Source: Mycteria americana (lineage: Eukaryota; Chordata; Aves; Ciconiiformes; Ciconiidae). Taken from it: a stretch of DNA of 64,000 nt. Below, piece after piece: positions 1 to 10,300 of the stretch. The notes under the pieces are model-generated. The model saw only the letters and a program-made list of their open reading frames with translations, was not told where the DNA came from and did no database searches. Made by a program: the position numbers and the translations under genes. The DNA lies in contig NW_027445624.1 in NCBI RefSeq assembly GCF_035582795.1, forward strand, positions 1,736,001-1,800,000, read 5' to 3'. How positions within the stretch are numbered: position 1 is the first letter of the stretch; each line of letters opens with the position of its first letter.

Positions 1-651
1 TGAAATGAGGATCAGCATCAGTGGGATCGTAAGGACAGAGATACTCAGCGTGAAGATAATGGCCTCGCTGAGATTTGTGTGAGTAAAGGCCACTCGGAGG
101 ACAGGGGAGATGTCACAGAAGAAATGGTTGAGTTTCCTGGATGCCTGGAAGGGCAAGCAAAATATCAAGGGGGTAACCACCTGGGCAACCAGCAAGCCAC
201 TCAGAGCAGAAACAACCACCAGTTGAGCACACACTCGCCAAGTCATGATGCTGTTGTAGTGCAGGGGGTGGCAGATAGCAACACAGCGGTCATAGCCCAT
301 GGCTGCCAGGAGGAAGGAGTGGGAGCACCCCAAGAAAAGGAAGAAGTACATTTGTACAGCACAGCCCAGGAAAGAAATGGCTTTTCTCTCTGCTGTCAAG
401 TCTACCAGCATCTTGGGGACAATGACGAAGGTGTAGCAAGTCTCGGAAAATGACAAGACACAAAGGAAAAAGTACATGGGTGTGTGAAGGCTCCGATCAA
501 CCCATATGATAATCATTATAGTGGTATTCATGCTCAGAGTGATCAGGTACAGCAGCAAAAACACCACAAGAAGCAGCTTCTGCAGTTCTGCGAGGCTGGA
601 GAAACCCAGGAAGATGAAGTCTGTGGCCACGGTTTGGTTGTTGTTCCCCAT
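1..651 (-). CDS. Olfactory receptor, family-10-like (partial, runs off left edge)
   Basis: Odorant-binding seven-helix GPCR of the olfactory neuron membrane. Read on the minus strand from ATG at 651-649, the frame is open for 217 codons to the window edge, so TM6, TM7 and the C-terminus are missing. Visible in order: N-glycosylation site NQT (residue 5), TM1, the HTPMYFF motif after intracellular loop 1, TM2 with SFSETCYT, the TM3 cysteine in FLGC, a DRY box written DRC within MGYDRCVAIC, HPLHY, and the loop-2 cysteines around FFCDIS. SETCYT and KLNHFFCDISP point to OR family 10 rather than the OR14 type of the other receptors here; that family call is from memory of the family. No stop or frameshift is seen in the visible part. 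A Cys in place of the DRY Tyr is seen in some functional ORs. The start is the only ATG placed correctly ahead of TM1. Confidence 0.85.
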   Translation of the reverse strand, partial: MGNNNQTVATDFIFLGFSSLAELQKLLLVVFLLLYLITLSMNTTIMIIIWVDRSLHTPMYFFLCVLSFSETCYTFVIVPKMLVDLTAERKAISFLGCAVQMYFFLFLGCSHSFLLAAMGYDRCVAICHPLHYNSIMTWRVCAQLVVVSALSGLLVAQVVTPLIFCLPFQASRKLNHFFCDISPVLRVAFTHTNLSEAIIFTLSISVLTIPLMLILIS

Positions 652-2353
652 GGAAACGAAAGGTTTTCTCCAGGTGTCAGGCAGTAAGAAAAACAGCACC
701 CGGGTCACAGAAAGTACAAGGTGGCCTGCTGCTGTGACAAAGAGAATTTGCTTGAGCATGCCTCACAAAAATCCTTTCCTGGCCTCTGTGCTCAAAGTGT
801 TGGTTGTCCTCCTAGGACAACGATAGTGTTGTGCATTGGCTTGGGACATGCAACTGCTGGTGGGTGTTGCGGGCAGCTCCTGGCCTTGCTGTGGCTCCCA
901 AGAGCACACCGGTGGCTCGAGGACACGTGGCTCCTTCTCTCATGCGATCTGGGGAGCTGTGATGGCACAGTGGCTGGAGCTCACCTAGAAAGCATTGTCC
1001 CCTTTGGGGAAGTCCCATTTCTCATCTTCACAGTGGAGAAAGTGGCATCGCCTACCTACATGCAAGCGCACTGCAGGCAATCACTGCAAGGGAAGGAAAG
1101 TTACAGCCTGGAGATGGAGGGGTGGAGGAGAGTCTGAAAAGACTTGTAAGCTGTGATTTTGGGAAAGTGGCTGAAAGACCTCCTGTGACCTGCAAGAGAA
1201 GAAACACCATTTCAGAGCCTCTCACTCGTACAAGGAGTGTGTTAGCTCTCAGCGACATGTGCAGAACTGTATAAACTGAAGTGCTAGAGCCACTGGCAAT
1301 GCTGTGCTGAGTGGATGGAGAAGAAAAGCAGGTAAAATAAGGTTTGAGCAGCACAACTAACTCCCACTGCAAACCCATGGCAATCCTTGACCCCGAGTGG
1401 GGGTTATTCCAGCAAGGGGAGCGTTTCTGAACAGCTGCCAGTGCTGCAGTAGTTTCCAAGAGGAGACAGGTGGGGAAGAGTCTTAGCACTCCCCAGGAAC
1501 AAGGGAGATCTTTGCCCTGGGATAGTGGTGGACACGGATGGCATGTTTCCTTCCTCGCTCAAAGGGCAGTGATGCAAAGGGGTCTTGTATGAATCAGACT
1601 CCGATCTTCTTCCTTCTGCGAGGGCTGATGCATGCCAGGGCAGCAGCGCTGAGTGCAGGGTCCTGCTACAGGACCTCTCCCTCTCCTCCCCTCTAGTCCC
1701 CAGCACTGGAAAATAAGGATGCAGAAAGGAAACCTGTGGATCCATGGGAAAGCATGAGCCAGAAACCATACCTGCACTGGCCAGAATGATATTCAGGTGT
1801 GGAGCAGGCTTGCAGCCTTTGTATACTTGCAGCTGGAGGCATCACCAGCCTCTCTCATCACTAGGTCTCTGACAGACCTAGCCCTCCTGTCCCTTTGGGC
1901 AGGAAGACAGCAGCTACCAGCTCTTACGGAGAGGGTGGTGCGTATTCATTAATCCATTCAAGGACTGCTACGTCCACACCCAGCGAGAGGCATTATTAAT
2001 AGGTTGCAATGGGCATAATTAAGAGCTGATCTATTTCTCTTAAGCACACCAAAATTATCATTGGCAATTCTCAGTAATGGATGTGTGCTGAACTCAAGAC
2101 TCAAGGATTTTTCCTAGGATCAATCAGGCACTTTTAATTACTTCTTCCTTGCAGAGACTGAGAAAAAAAAAAAATCTCTCTTCCTGTCCTGATACCATTT
2201 CCCACTGCAGACAAAGTCCCCATCTGCCTTGGACTCAGTGGGCTTGCAGCACCCTCCACTGCTAGCCTTTGCCCACCCTGTGGGAAGGGACAGTCAGGCT
2301 CAGGTGTTTCTGGAGGGATTGGTTTTGTGGCTAAACCCCAAATCTTATCAAAG
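652..2353. other. Non-coding stretch upstream of the family-10-like OR
   Basis: No gene was recognised on either strand. Scattered open frames of up to about 145 codons show no known motif. A run of A lies near 2162-2174. Any 5' non-coding exon and promoter of the minus-strand OR at 1-651 would lie here, but I cannot point to them. Confidence 0.5.
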
Positions 2354-3405
2354 ACTCACAGAATATCCTGAGTTGGAAGGAACTCACAAGGATCATCGAG
2401 TTCAACTCCTGACTCCACACAGGGCAACCTAAAGGTTAAACCGTATATCTAAGAGCATTGTCCAAACACTTCTTGATAACTGCCAGGCTTGGGGCCATGA
2501 TCACTTCCCTGGGGAGCTTGTTCCAGTGCTTGACCACCCTCTCAGTGAAGAACTTTTTCCTAATATCCAATCTGAACTTCCCCTGATGCAGCGTTAAACC
2601 ACTCCCTTGGTGTCACCAGGCTCCAGAGAGAAGAAATCAGCACCTCCCTCTCTAGCTCCCTCATGAGGAAGTTGTAGACAGCAATGAGGAGACCCCTCAG
2701 TCTCCTCTTCTCTAAGCTGAACAAACTTGATATCCTCAGCTGCTCCTCGTAAACATGCCCTCTAGTCCTTTCACCATCTTTGTTGCCCTCCTTTGGACAC
2801 ATTCTAATATTTTTGTATCCTTCATATATTGTGGAGCACAAAACTGCAAACAGTACTTGAGGCGAAGCCACACCAATGCTGAGTATAGTGGGACAATTAC
2901 TTCTTTCAATTGGTTAGCTATGCTGTGCTTAATGCACTTCAGGACATGGTTGGCCCTTTCGGTGACCAGGACACATTGTTGACTCATATTGAGCTTACCA
3001 TCAATTAAAGCCCCCACATCCCTTTCTACAGGGCTGCACTCCAGCGTGGTGTCCCCCAATCTATATGTACCTCCAGTATTACACTGTCCCAGGTGCAAAA
3101 TCCAGCATTTGCCCTTGTTGAATGTCATTTGGTTGGTGATTGCCTCTAATCTATCAAGATCTCTATATAAGGCCTCTCAAACGCCAAGGGAACCAATGGC
3201 TCTTCCTATTTTAGTATTGTTGGCAAACTTACTTAATGTGCACTCAACTCCCACGTCTAGTCATGGATAAAGCCAATGAAGAGAAATAGCCCTAAAATTG
3301 AGCCCTGGGGAACACTACTAGTGACTGGCTGCCAGCCAGGTTATTACTCCATTTACTACAACTCTTTGAGCCTAACCCTTCAGCTAACTGTTCATCATCG
3401 CATAT
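2354..3405 (-). mobile_element. CR1 LINE fragment (RT C-terminal part plus 3' end)
   Basis: CR1 non-LTR retrotransposon in antisense. The low-coordinate end carries the typical CR1 3' tail in reverse (GTTGGAAGG with a downstream ATCATCGAGTTC-like block). Moving up, the minus strand encodes RT C-terminal peptide such as FNKGKCWILHLG and CLQFCAPQY, with a KFANNTK block in place of the usual FADDTKL. The element is 5'-truncated and decayed. Confidence 0.85.
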
Positions 3406-3411
3406 ATTGCT

Positions 3412-3671
3412 GCATGGGGTTGTTCCTCCCCAGGGGCAAGAATTTGTACTTCTCCTTACTGAACATTATGAAGGTTCCTGTCAGCTCATTTCTCCAGCCT
3501 GTCCAGGTCCTTCTGGATGGTAGCACGGCCCTCTGGCGTATCAGTTGCTCCTCCCAGTCTTGTGTCGTCAGCAAACTTGCTGAGGGTACACTCTGCCCAA
3601 ACATCCAGATTGTTAATGAAGATGTTAAACAGGACTGGACCCAGTATAGACCCCTGGGGTACACCACGAGT
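3412..3671 (-). mobile_element. CR1 LINE fragment (RT core)
   Basis: A second antisense CR1 piece covering the same RT region as its neighbour, so it is a separate insertion. The minus strand reads [18 protein letters not shown], then [10 protein letters not shown] and LDRLEKW-like peptide, the classic CR1 RT block with the catalytic ADD. It ends abruptly where a plus-strand CR1 piece begins. Confidence 0.85.
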
Positions 3672-4168
3672 TACGCCACACCTGGAGTACTGTGTCCGAT
3701 ACTGGGCTCCCCAGTATGAGAGATACATGGACACAGTGGATTAAGGGACTGGAGCATCTCTCCTATGAGGAGCTGACAGAGCTGGGGCAGTTTAGCCTAG
3801 AGAAGAGAAGGCTCAGAGAGGATCTTATCAATGTATAAAAATACTTGATGGGTGAGTGCAAATAAGACTGAGTCAAGCTCTTTTCAGTGGTGCCCAGTGA
3901 CAGGACAAGAGGCAGTGGGCACAAACTGAGAAGGTTTCCTATGAACATAATGGAACGCTTTTTGATAAGGCACACACATGGTGCCATGAGCACTGGCACA
4001 GGTTGCCCAGAGAATTGTGGAGTCTCCCTTCCTGGAGATATTCAGAAATCATATGGACATGGTCCTGGACCACCAGCATAGGTCACCCTGCTTGAGCAGG
4101 GGAATTGAACCAGATGATCTCCAAAGGTCCCTTCCAACGGCAACTGTTCTGTGACTCCGTGATTCTGT
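3672..4168 (+). mobile_element. CR1 LINE 3' end, plus strand
   Basis: Plus-strand CR1 from the last RT block ([12 protein letters not shown]) through the 3' UTR to the terminal CCTTCCAACGG...GTGATTCTGTG tail. It abuts the preceding minus-strand CR1 head to head near 3671. Confidence 0.85.
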
Positions 4169-4342
4169 GAAAATGGGAAACAGGGACACCACCTTTTCTT
4201 TCCTTAGCAGGCTTTGTGATACATTTACTGTATATCAGGAAGTGTGGTCCAAACAGTGATGGAGTCTGACAACACATTATAAATCAAACTTTATTTAGGC
4301 AGTAAGAAAGATGAACAATGACACACACACATAGTGACTCAC

Positions 4343-5453
4343 TGTGACAGTGTGCTTCCCCCGCCCCCGACCTTTATCTCTGGTAACCCTGCTCAGGTGA
4401 TAACTACCAGTGATGCTCGTAATGGATGCATCTGGTCATGATGGCTGCATCCCGCTCAAAGTGGATTCAGGAGACAGATAAGAACACAATAGCCTAGGGC
4501 TATTGTGCAATGTGCCCACATAAGAAACTAAAATCTGTGGTTGGTATGCAAATATGACTATGAGTCAATCATCTTATCCCCCATAAATAGCGAGCAGCCC
4601 AAGAGCCCTTTGAGCTCTCCTGCACAGCAGCAGGCTGCATGCCAGGATCTCCCCTTGAGCAGGAACGCATCTCAAGGTTACTCCTCGAGGCTGAGAGATT
4701 CCTTGCCACAACAGATCCTCGGTAAGTGACTAATACCATGCTAAACTTTGAAATCTTAGCTAAGTGATATAAAGGATTAATTGTGCACACATAATCCATA
4801 AGACATAAACCATTGACCAAGTCTGGGACTAGGATTGGATCTAGCCCCACCTAGACTCCTCTCTGAGAAGGAGTTTGGAAAGCAAGGGGATCCTTTCTGA
4901 ACCTCATGACTCAACGGGAGGGTCTCCCTGACAGTTTTGTCTGACCCTGTCCTCTATGCAGTAAATAATCAAGTGTACCTTGCCATCAAATCTTGTTAAA
5001 CCATTGTCGCATTGAACTTTGTGAACTCCCTATTCTACATCAGTAAAGTATATTTTTACTTCTCTCTTATGAGTGAAGTGCACTGTTGCTCCATAGATGA
5101 CAAATTGGCATAGTTGGCAGGATGGTAATTGGTGTCACTGATTATTTAAGGAGGCATGGAGTGAATCTGAGTCCCAAATTCTCAGCAGAATGGACTCGTG
5201 ACAATTGGCATAATTGGGAAGCCATTGAAGAACACCTAAAAGTACCTAGAAGCCACACAAAGGATGGAAAAGGGAAAGGAGTTATCTGCAAGATGCTAGG
5301 TGCCTGTTTAGAAGCTGCACATCATGAAAGAGAGAACAGAAATAAAAAGGAGCAGGACCCAGAGAAAGAAATACTAGGTAGAAAGGCAACTGAGTTGTTA
5401 CTGTCTTTAAAAATTGAACTGCAGAAACAGTTACAGGAGGAAAAGGAAAAAAA
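4343..5453 (+). mobile_element. ERV fossil: 5' LTR plus gag remnant
   Basis: Old retrovirus copy, plus strand. The LTR is about 4343-5102, with TG...CA-like ends. A short leader holds a primer-binding-like sequence (TTGGCATAGTTGGCAGG), then a gag-like N-terminal region starts at about 5122. It looks broken and incomplete, because the element stops where the tRNA duplicon begins at 5454. Other pieces of the same LTR type are near 50340-50650 and 58895-59072. Probably ERVL-like; the class is uncertain. Confidence 0.65.
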
Positions 5454-6098
5454 GCATTCACGGACCAGGCAAAACAAGGTGCAAACAGTCTGCAGCACCG
5501 TGGGACACCTTCTTAATACAGCTGCCCAGTGGGCCAACAAAGGCCCTGGGTGCTCACCTGGATCCGGTACTGGCAACCAAGGACGAGCTGCTCAGGGATG
5601 TGATAATCACGATAAACAACTCCTCACACACACACAGAGACTGGAAATGGGAATGACAGAAATGATGTAGGGACAATACTGTCTGAGAGGTGTTGCCATT
5701 AGATGACAACAGTTAGAAAGGAGAGAAAAAGTATTGTTCTAACAACTTCATGGCAGACTATAATACTGAGAAATTATAAGTGTCTTGTCAAGGAAGAATG
5801 AAGGAAAGGAGTAACATGAAAGAAATAGAGTTTAGCATCATGAAGAAGAGGAAGACCTTATTTTAGAGCATGTTAGTGCTGCTGTTGTTAGTGAGAGTAG
5901 AAATAAGGCAAATCCCAGGGTGGGTTGTCCCCAGCTGGCAGCTCAGCCCCCACGCAGCTGCTGGCTCAGTCCCCCTGAGCTGGAGGGGGGAGAGCATTGG
6001 AAGGGCAAAGTGCGAAAGAGTCGTGGGTGAAGAGAAAGGCAGTTTAATAAGTGATGCAAAGGTGCGTGCACAAGCAAAAGGGAGTAAGGAATTGCTAT

Positions 6099-6326
6099 CA
6101 GTTTGTTTTGAATGCTCTGCCTTTGGAGAGGGGAGTGAATGGGCTCCTCTTTTGCTGGAGCCATAGAAGGGTTTGGGTTGTAAGGGAGCTGCAAGGTCCT
6201 GTAGTTGCAAGCCCCCTGTCACGGGCAGGGAAAGGGGAAGGCGTCCCTGGGTGGGCTCGAACCACCAGCCTTTCGGTTAACAGCCGAACGCGCTAACCAG
6301 TTGCGCCACAGAGACTCCCAAAGTGA
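6099..6326 (-). mobile_element. 228-bp tRNA-Asn-bearing insert, copy 1 (GCTAT flanking repeats)
   Basis: Inserted between the LTR-like halves and flanked by GCTAT at 6094-6098 and 6327-6331. In its own sense (minus) it holds 11 nt of leader, the 74-nt tRNA-Asn, then 143 nt of unidentified tail ending in an A-rich stretch (CATTCAAAACAAACTGAT). It has the layout of a tRNA-headed retroposon; this is inference. The same 228-bp length and flanks are found in all four copies. Confidence 0.6.
6242..6315 (-). tRNA. tRNA-Asn (anticodon GTT), copy 1
   Basis: Reads a full cloverleaf of 74 nt: acceptor stem GTCTCTG/CAGGGAC, D stem GCGC/GCGC, anticodon stem TTCGG/CCGAA around CTGTTAA, T stem GGTGG/CCACC with loop TTCGAGC. 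The anticodon GTT is at 6281-6279. Internal promoter boxes A (TGGCGCAACTGGTTAGCGCG) and B (GGTTCGAGCCC) look intact. There is no intron and no encoded CCA. D-loop base 16 is C here. No TTTT follows within about 160 nt. Loaded with Asn, it would read AAC/AAT codons. Confidence 0.93.
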
Positions 6327-7352
6327 GCTATGGAGTGCTTCCCATCGGCAGGCAGATGTTTGGCCATTTCTGGGGAAGCAGAGCTTTGTCACCCACAGTG
6401 GGGACTTGGGAAGAGAAACACCAGAACCCAGAGTGTCCAGAGTGTCCACCCTTCATCCTTCTTTCCCTGAGCACCGGACCTCCCCTCCATGGCATTTCTG
6501 GTAGCAGTCCTCTCTCATTCCCTGCCCTCTGCACACCATCCATCTGCAATACAAAGCTGGCCACCAAAGCAACTCCTCCTGCAGCCTTGCACAAGCGCTT
6601 ACACCTCAAAGAGCACAGACGTGCCTCGGCGAGGTCCTCCCCTCACCAAGATGCACTTCCTCAACTGGTGTTTTTACGATGCACGAATGGTGACTGCAGA
6701 AACGTGGTCATCCCCTGAGGATGAGAGGGAAAGCCTTGAGAGCTTCTTAGCTTCTCAGGTAGTGATCAGGCAGTGATTGGCAGTGCGTACGGATGCGAGA
6801 GAGGGTGTAGGGAACTCGTCAAGAAGCAAGGCGATGGTTGAGGGCTGTAGCAAATCCTTCCAACCTTGTGTGAGCCCAGCTATGGAAAACCGTTGATGTC
6901 TGTGGGTGGAGGAGGAATAGGTCTGCCCTGGGAATGTGGCTGAAGGCCCCTGCACAAAGGAGAGGTTCCCATCCTGTGTGCATGCCTCAGCCTGGGAGAT
7001 GGGGAATGCCCTCTGCTGTGGGGTGGCTAGACAGTGCTCAACATGCCCCATGAGCTGACCTTCCTCTCTTCCTCTCCTTCACTCCCCACCCTTGGATGCA
7101 CCTCAGGAAGCTTTTCAGTTCTGTAGAGGCCGGTTCATTCTTGCAGTACCTGCAGTTCAGGAACTTGGCACCAGAGGGCTCATTAACATGCAAAATGCCA
7201 TGCCAAGCCAAGTCTCCCTGCATAATTCTCCCTAATGCTTCAAGTCTCATGGGGCTGAGTTGAGAGACTCCAGGAGTGCAGCCAAACTGAGAAGATTTCA
7301 GGAATAAATAGTGAAATAGTTTTCAGTAATAAATACTGAAATAGTTTTCCTT

Positions 7353-7376
7353 TCGCTGAAGGAAAACCTTCAGCGA
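7353..7376. other. Perfect 10-bp hairpin with AAAA loop (duplicon copy 1)
   Basis: TCGCTGAAGG at 7353-7362 is the exact inverse of CCTTCAGCGA at 7367-7376, with AAAA between. It is present also at 13702-13725 and 22654-22677. In the fourth duplicon the left arm is gone and foreign sequence begins beside it. The function is unknown. Confidence 0.7.
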
Positions 7377-8272
7377 GATACGTAGGAAGGGACAGGTAGG
7401 AACATAATTCAGGATTTGGCTGAAGGCAGCATCAGGGAGACTGCAGAAAGTTGAGAAGGGGCCCTTGAAGGAGTACATGCAGAAAGATGTGACAGGGTAG
7501 TGAGAGTCGATGCAGAGGAAGATCAATATTTCTTCTCCTGAACGTAGTATGCGGGCTGGAAATTTCCATGTTGGCACCATGGCATCATGTCACCCACATT
7601 AACTGTGGTGATTTCCGTGTATGGGGCTTTATTTATCAGAGACCCCAGGCATGGGTCAGTGACTTGAGGCACCACAGCTGTGAGCTGCAACTGCCTTGGA
7701 CAGAACTTGTCCTGAGACCAAAGCTCTCCCTCCCTGCTTGGTAATGGCACTAACCAGCCATGTGTCAGACAAACGTGGGCACCAAACGAGCTCCACCCAC
7801 CCGAGCCTTGCACAAGACTGGGATTCAAGGAGGACAGATGTGCCTGAGGGAGGCCTTCCCCTCACCTAGAAGCCTTTCCCAAATTGGTGCTTTGGGATCC
7901 ATGAATGCTGAATGGAGAGACATGGCCATTTCTGGAAGGGGGGATGGAAAGCCCTGCCGGGAAACCTGGCTGCTGCCTGGTGTGGGTCCAGGGAATCACC
8001 CTCCAAGGATGCACATGTTGCTCAGGAAGCTGTCTCAAACCAGAGACTAACTGCAAGAGCAAGGGCTACTTGTCACCCATGGACCCAACCTTTCCTTTTT
8101 GCTCTTCCCAGGGAGTTCTCAATCCAGAACTTTGGCTTTCCGCATTGGTCTCCAATGGTGATTTATTTTTATTGTTGATGGTATCACCTATCCATCTGGA
8201 AGTTGCATTTAGGCGTCTTGCTCATCCTGTGGGACTCAGCATGTAGACCTAAGACATCATAACAGCTTTTTG

Positions 8273-9195
8273 CAGAATCACAGAACCACAGAATTACAGA
8301 ATGACCTTTGGGACCTTTGGAGATCACCTGGTCCAACCCCCTGCTCAAGTAGGGCCATGTGGAGTGCTTACCCAGGACCATGTCCAGGTGACTTTTAACT
8401 ATCTCCAAGGGTGGAGACACCTCTCTGGGAAACCTCTGCCAGTGCTTGCTCACTCTCACAGTGAAAGAAATGTTCCCTGATGTTCACAGGGACCCTCCTA
8501 TGTTTCAGTGTGTGCCCATTGCGTCTTGTCCTGTCACTGGGCACCACTGAAAGAGCCTGGCTCCATCCTCTTTGCACCCTCCCTTCAGCTATTTATATAT
8601 TTTGATTAGATGCCCCTTGAGCCTTCTCTTCCCCAGGCTGGATAGTCCCAGCTCCCTCAGCTTCTCCTAGAGAGATGCTCCAGTCTCTTCATCATCTTTG
8701 TGGCCCTTCATTGGCCTCTCTCCAGTGTGTCCATGTCTCTCCTGTACTGAGGAGCCAAGAACTGGACCCACTGCTCCAGCTGTGGCCTCATCAGTGCTGA
8801 ATAAAGGGGAAAGGTCACCTCCCACCAGCTGCTGGCAATATTTGTCAATACAGCCCAGCATACCGTTTGCTTTGTTTCCCACAAGGCATGTTGCTGGCTC
8901 GTGTTCAACTTGGTGTCCACCAGAAGCCCCAGGGCTTTTTCTGCCAAGCTCCTTTCCAGCTGGGAGACCCCCAGCATAGGCTGGTGCATGGGGTTGTTCC
9001 TCCCCAGGGGCAGGACTTGGCAGTTCCCTTTGTTGAACTTCATGAGGTTCCTGTCAGCCCATTTCTCCAGCCTGTCCAGGTCCCTCTGGATGGCAATGCA
9101 ACCCTCTGGTGTATCAGCCACTCCTCCCAGTTTGGTATCCAGGATTAGCTGCTCCATCGTGTTCCCAGGAATTGAGATGAGGCTGACGGGACTGT
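8273..9195 (-). mobile_element. CR1 LINE fragment (RT C-terminal part plus 3' end)
   Basis: Antisense CR1. The reversed 3' tail (AGAATCACAGAACCACAGAA) starts at about 8273. The minus strand then gives QVLPLGRNNPMHQP, LVDTKLNTSQQ, VQFLAPQYRRDMDTLER and TKLGGVADTPEGC, all CR1 RT C-terminal peptide. The matching place in the inverted duplicon (21495-21775) keeps only the 3' end. Confidence 0.9.
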
Positions 9196-9889
9196 AGGTC
9201 CAAGTTTGGCTGCGTCATTGGTGCCTACTTGGAAAAGCAGCAGGGAGTAACAGTCCAAGGGCTGGAGTAGCTTCAGCAGCCTCTCAGCAATGCAGCTTTT
9301 GATCAAGGACAGCAGAAGGAGTTTTTTAGGAGCTACCAGAGGTTGCTAGCAGCTGGTTGGGAGTCAAGGAATCCTGTGGCTCTCCTTATCTAGCACCCTG
9401 AGCTTCCTCAGAGGGTACCCAGGATTCCCCTGAGGATCTTAGACAAAGCCCCCATTCCAAAACATTTTCAGGACACTGTTGGGCAAAGCCCTGAGGAACT
9501 TGGTGGGCATTCCGTGCTCATCCTGATGTGAGTGGAAGGTTGTCTAGGACCTCCAAGGTCCCTTCTGATCTGAATGTTTTGGTGTTTCTCTCACTACTGA
9601 CGATAGCGCCTGGGATGCTTGGAGTCATGAATTCCTCCTCTGCATGTGGGTTAGCACCATGCGTGGCACCCCCAGCACCAGCCTCTCCTAGTGGTGTGAT
9701 GTTGCTTCTTGGGCCTGAAACGTTTTGAGTTCAAAGTTTAACTGTGAATGGCTACTTGTTCAGATTGGGCCCTCCACACAGCCTGCGACATCTGTGCATG
9801 ATATCATGGTGACAAGGGAGAGCGACACCTGCAGAAAGCCATGGCAGGAGGGTGTGATATTCTCACGGCCCTGAAGTCCTTTGCAGATG

Positions 9890-10300
9890 CAAGAGAAGCC
9901 GGCAGGTTTGGAAGAGTCTTAAACACCTCAGGCATGCGTTTGTAAGGTCGGCTTTCTCACTATGGGAGGCTGAGAGAGCTGGATTTGTTGAGTCAGGAGA
10001 AAAGGCGGCTTTGGGGAGACCAAGGAACAGCATTCCCACACCTTCCAGGAGGCAACCCAAAGAGTCAGGCTCTTCACTGCAGTTCATGATGGGAGGATGA
10101 GGGCCAATGAGCAAGGAGAAGGCTTCCAGAGAGCTGAGGCCATCTCCATCTTTAGAGGTTTTCAGGCCCCAAATTTAAGAAGTACTGTGCAAGCTGTTGT
10201 GACCTGATAGCTGGCCCTCCTGGGAGCAGAAGATTGGGCTAGCGACCTCCCGAGGTCCCTTCCCGCCTGAAGGATTCTGTGTTTCCATCTGCTACAGGGC
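9890..10300 (+). mobile_element. Decayed CR1 LINE 3' end, plus strand
   Basis: Diverged but recognisable CR1 3' region: a GAGAGAGCTGGATTTGTTGAG block, an AGGAGAAAAGGCGGCTT block, then the terminal CGAGGTCCCTTCCCGCC and GGATTCTGTGTTTC. The same relic is inverted at about 20630-21020. Confidence 0.6.

Larger units (their letters stand above)
5925..6475 (-). repeat. LTR-type fossil interrupted by the tRNA-Asn insert (copy 1)
   Basis: Sequence on both sides of the tRNA insert matches the low-coordinate half of the LTR at 33363-34396. The left part has CCCCACGCAGCTGCTGGCTC and GGCAGTTTAATAAGTGA; the right part has GTGCTTCCCATCGGCAGGCA and the GGGACTTGGGAAGA block. It is a decayed relic. The equivalents are at about 12299-12850, 23560-24105 and 56030-56580. 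Confidence 0.7.

Noticed and set aside
4311-4331. Dinucleotide (AC)n microsatellite
   Set aside because: Only a few units; too short to annotate as a repeat feature.
5122-5670. Single 182-codon gene
   Set aside because: Its first part is ERV gag remnant and its second part is duplicon sequence; it is a chance fusion at the junction near 5454.
5863-6222. 119-codon frame next to the tRNA-Asn, present in all copies
   Set aside because: It runs across the LTR relic into the tRNA insert tail; no protein feature and the conservation is due to duplication.
6242-6315. tRNA pseudogene or ordinary degraded SINE
   Set aside because: All stems pair, anticodon and both internal promoter boxes are intact in all four copies, so calling it a degraded tRNA does not fit.
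7323-7580. 85-codon frame on the minus strand repeated in the tRNA duplicons
   Set aside because: Its conservation is explained by recent duplication of the whole block, and it is altered at its end in copy 4; no known motif.
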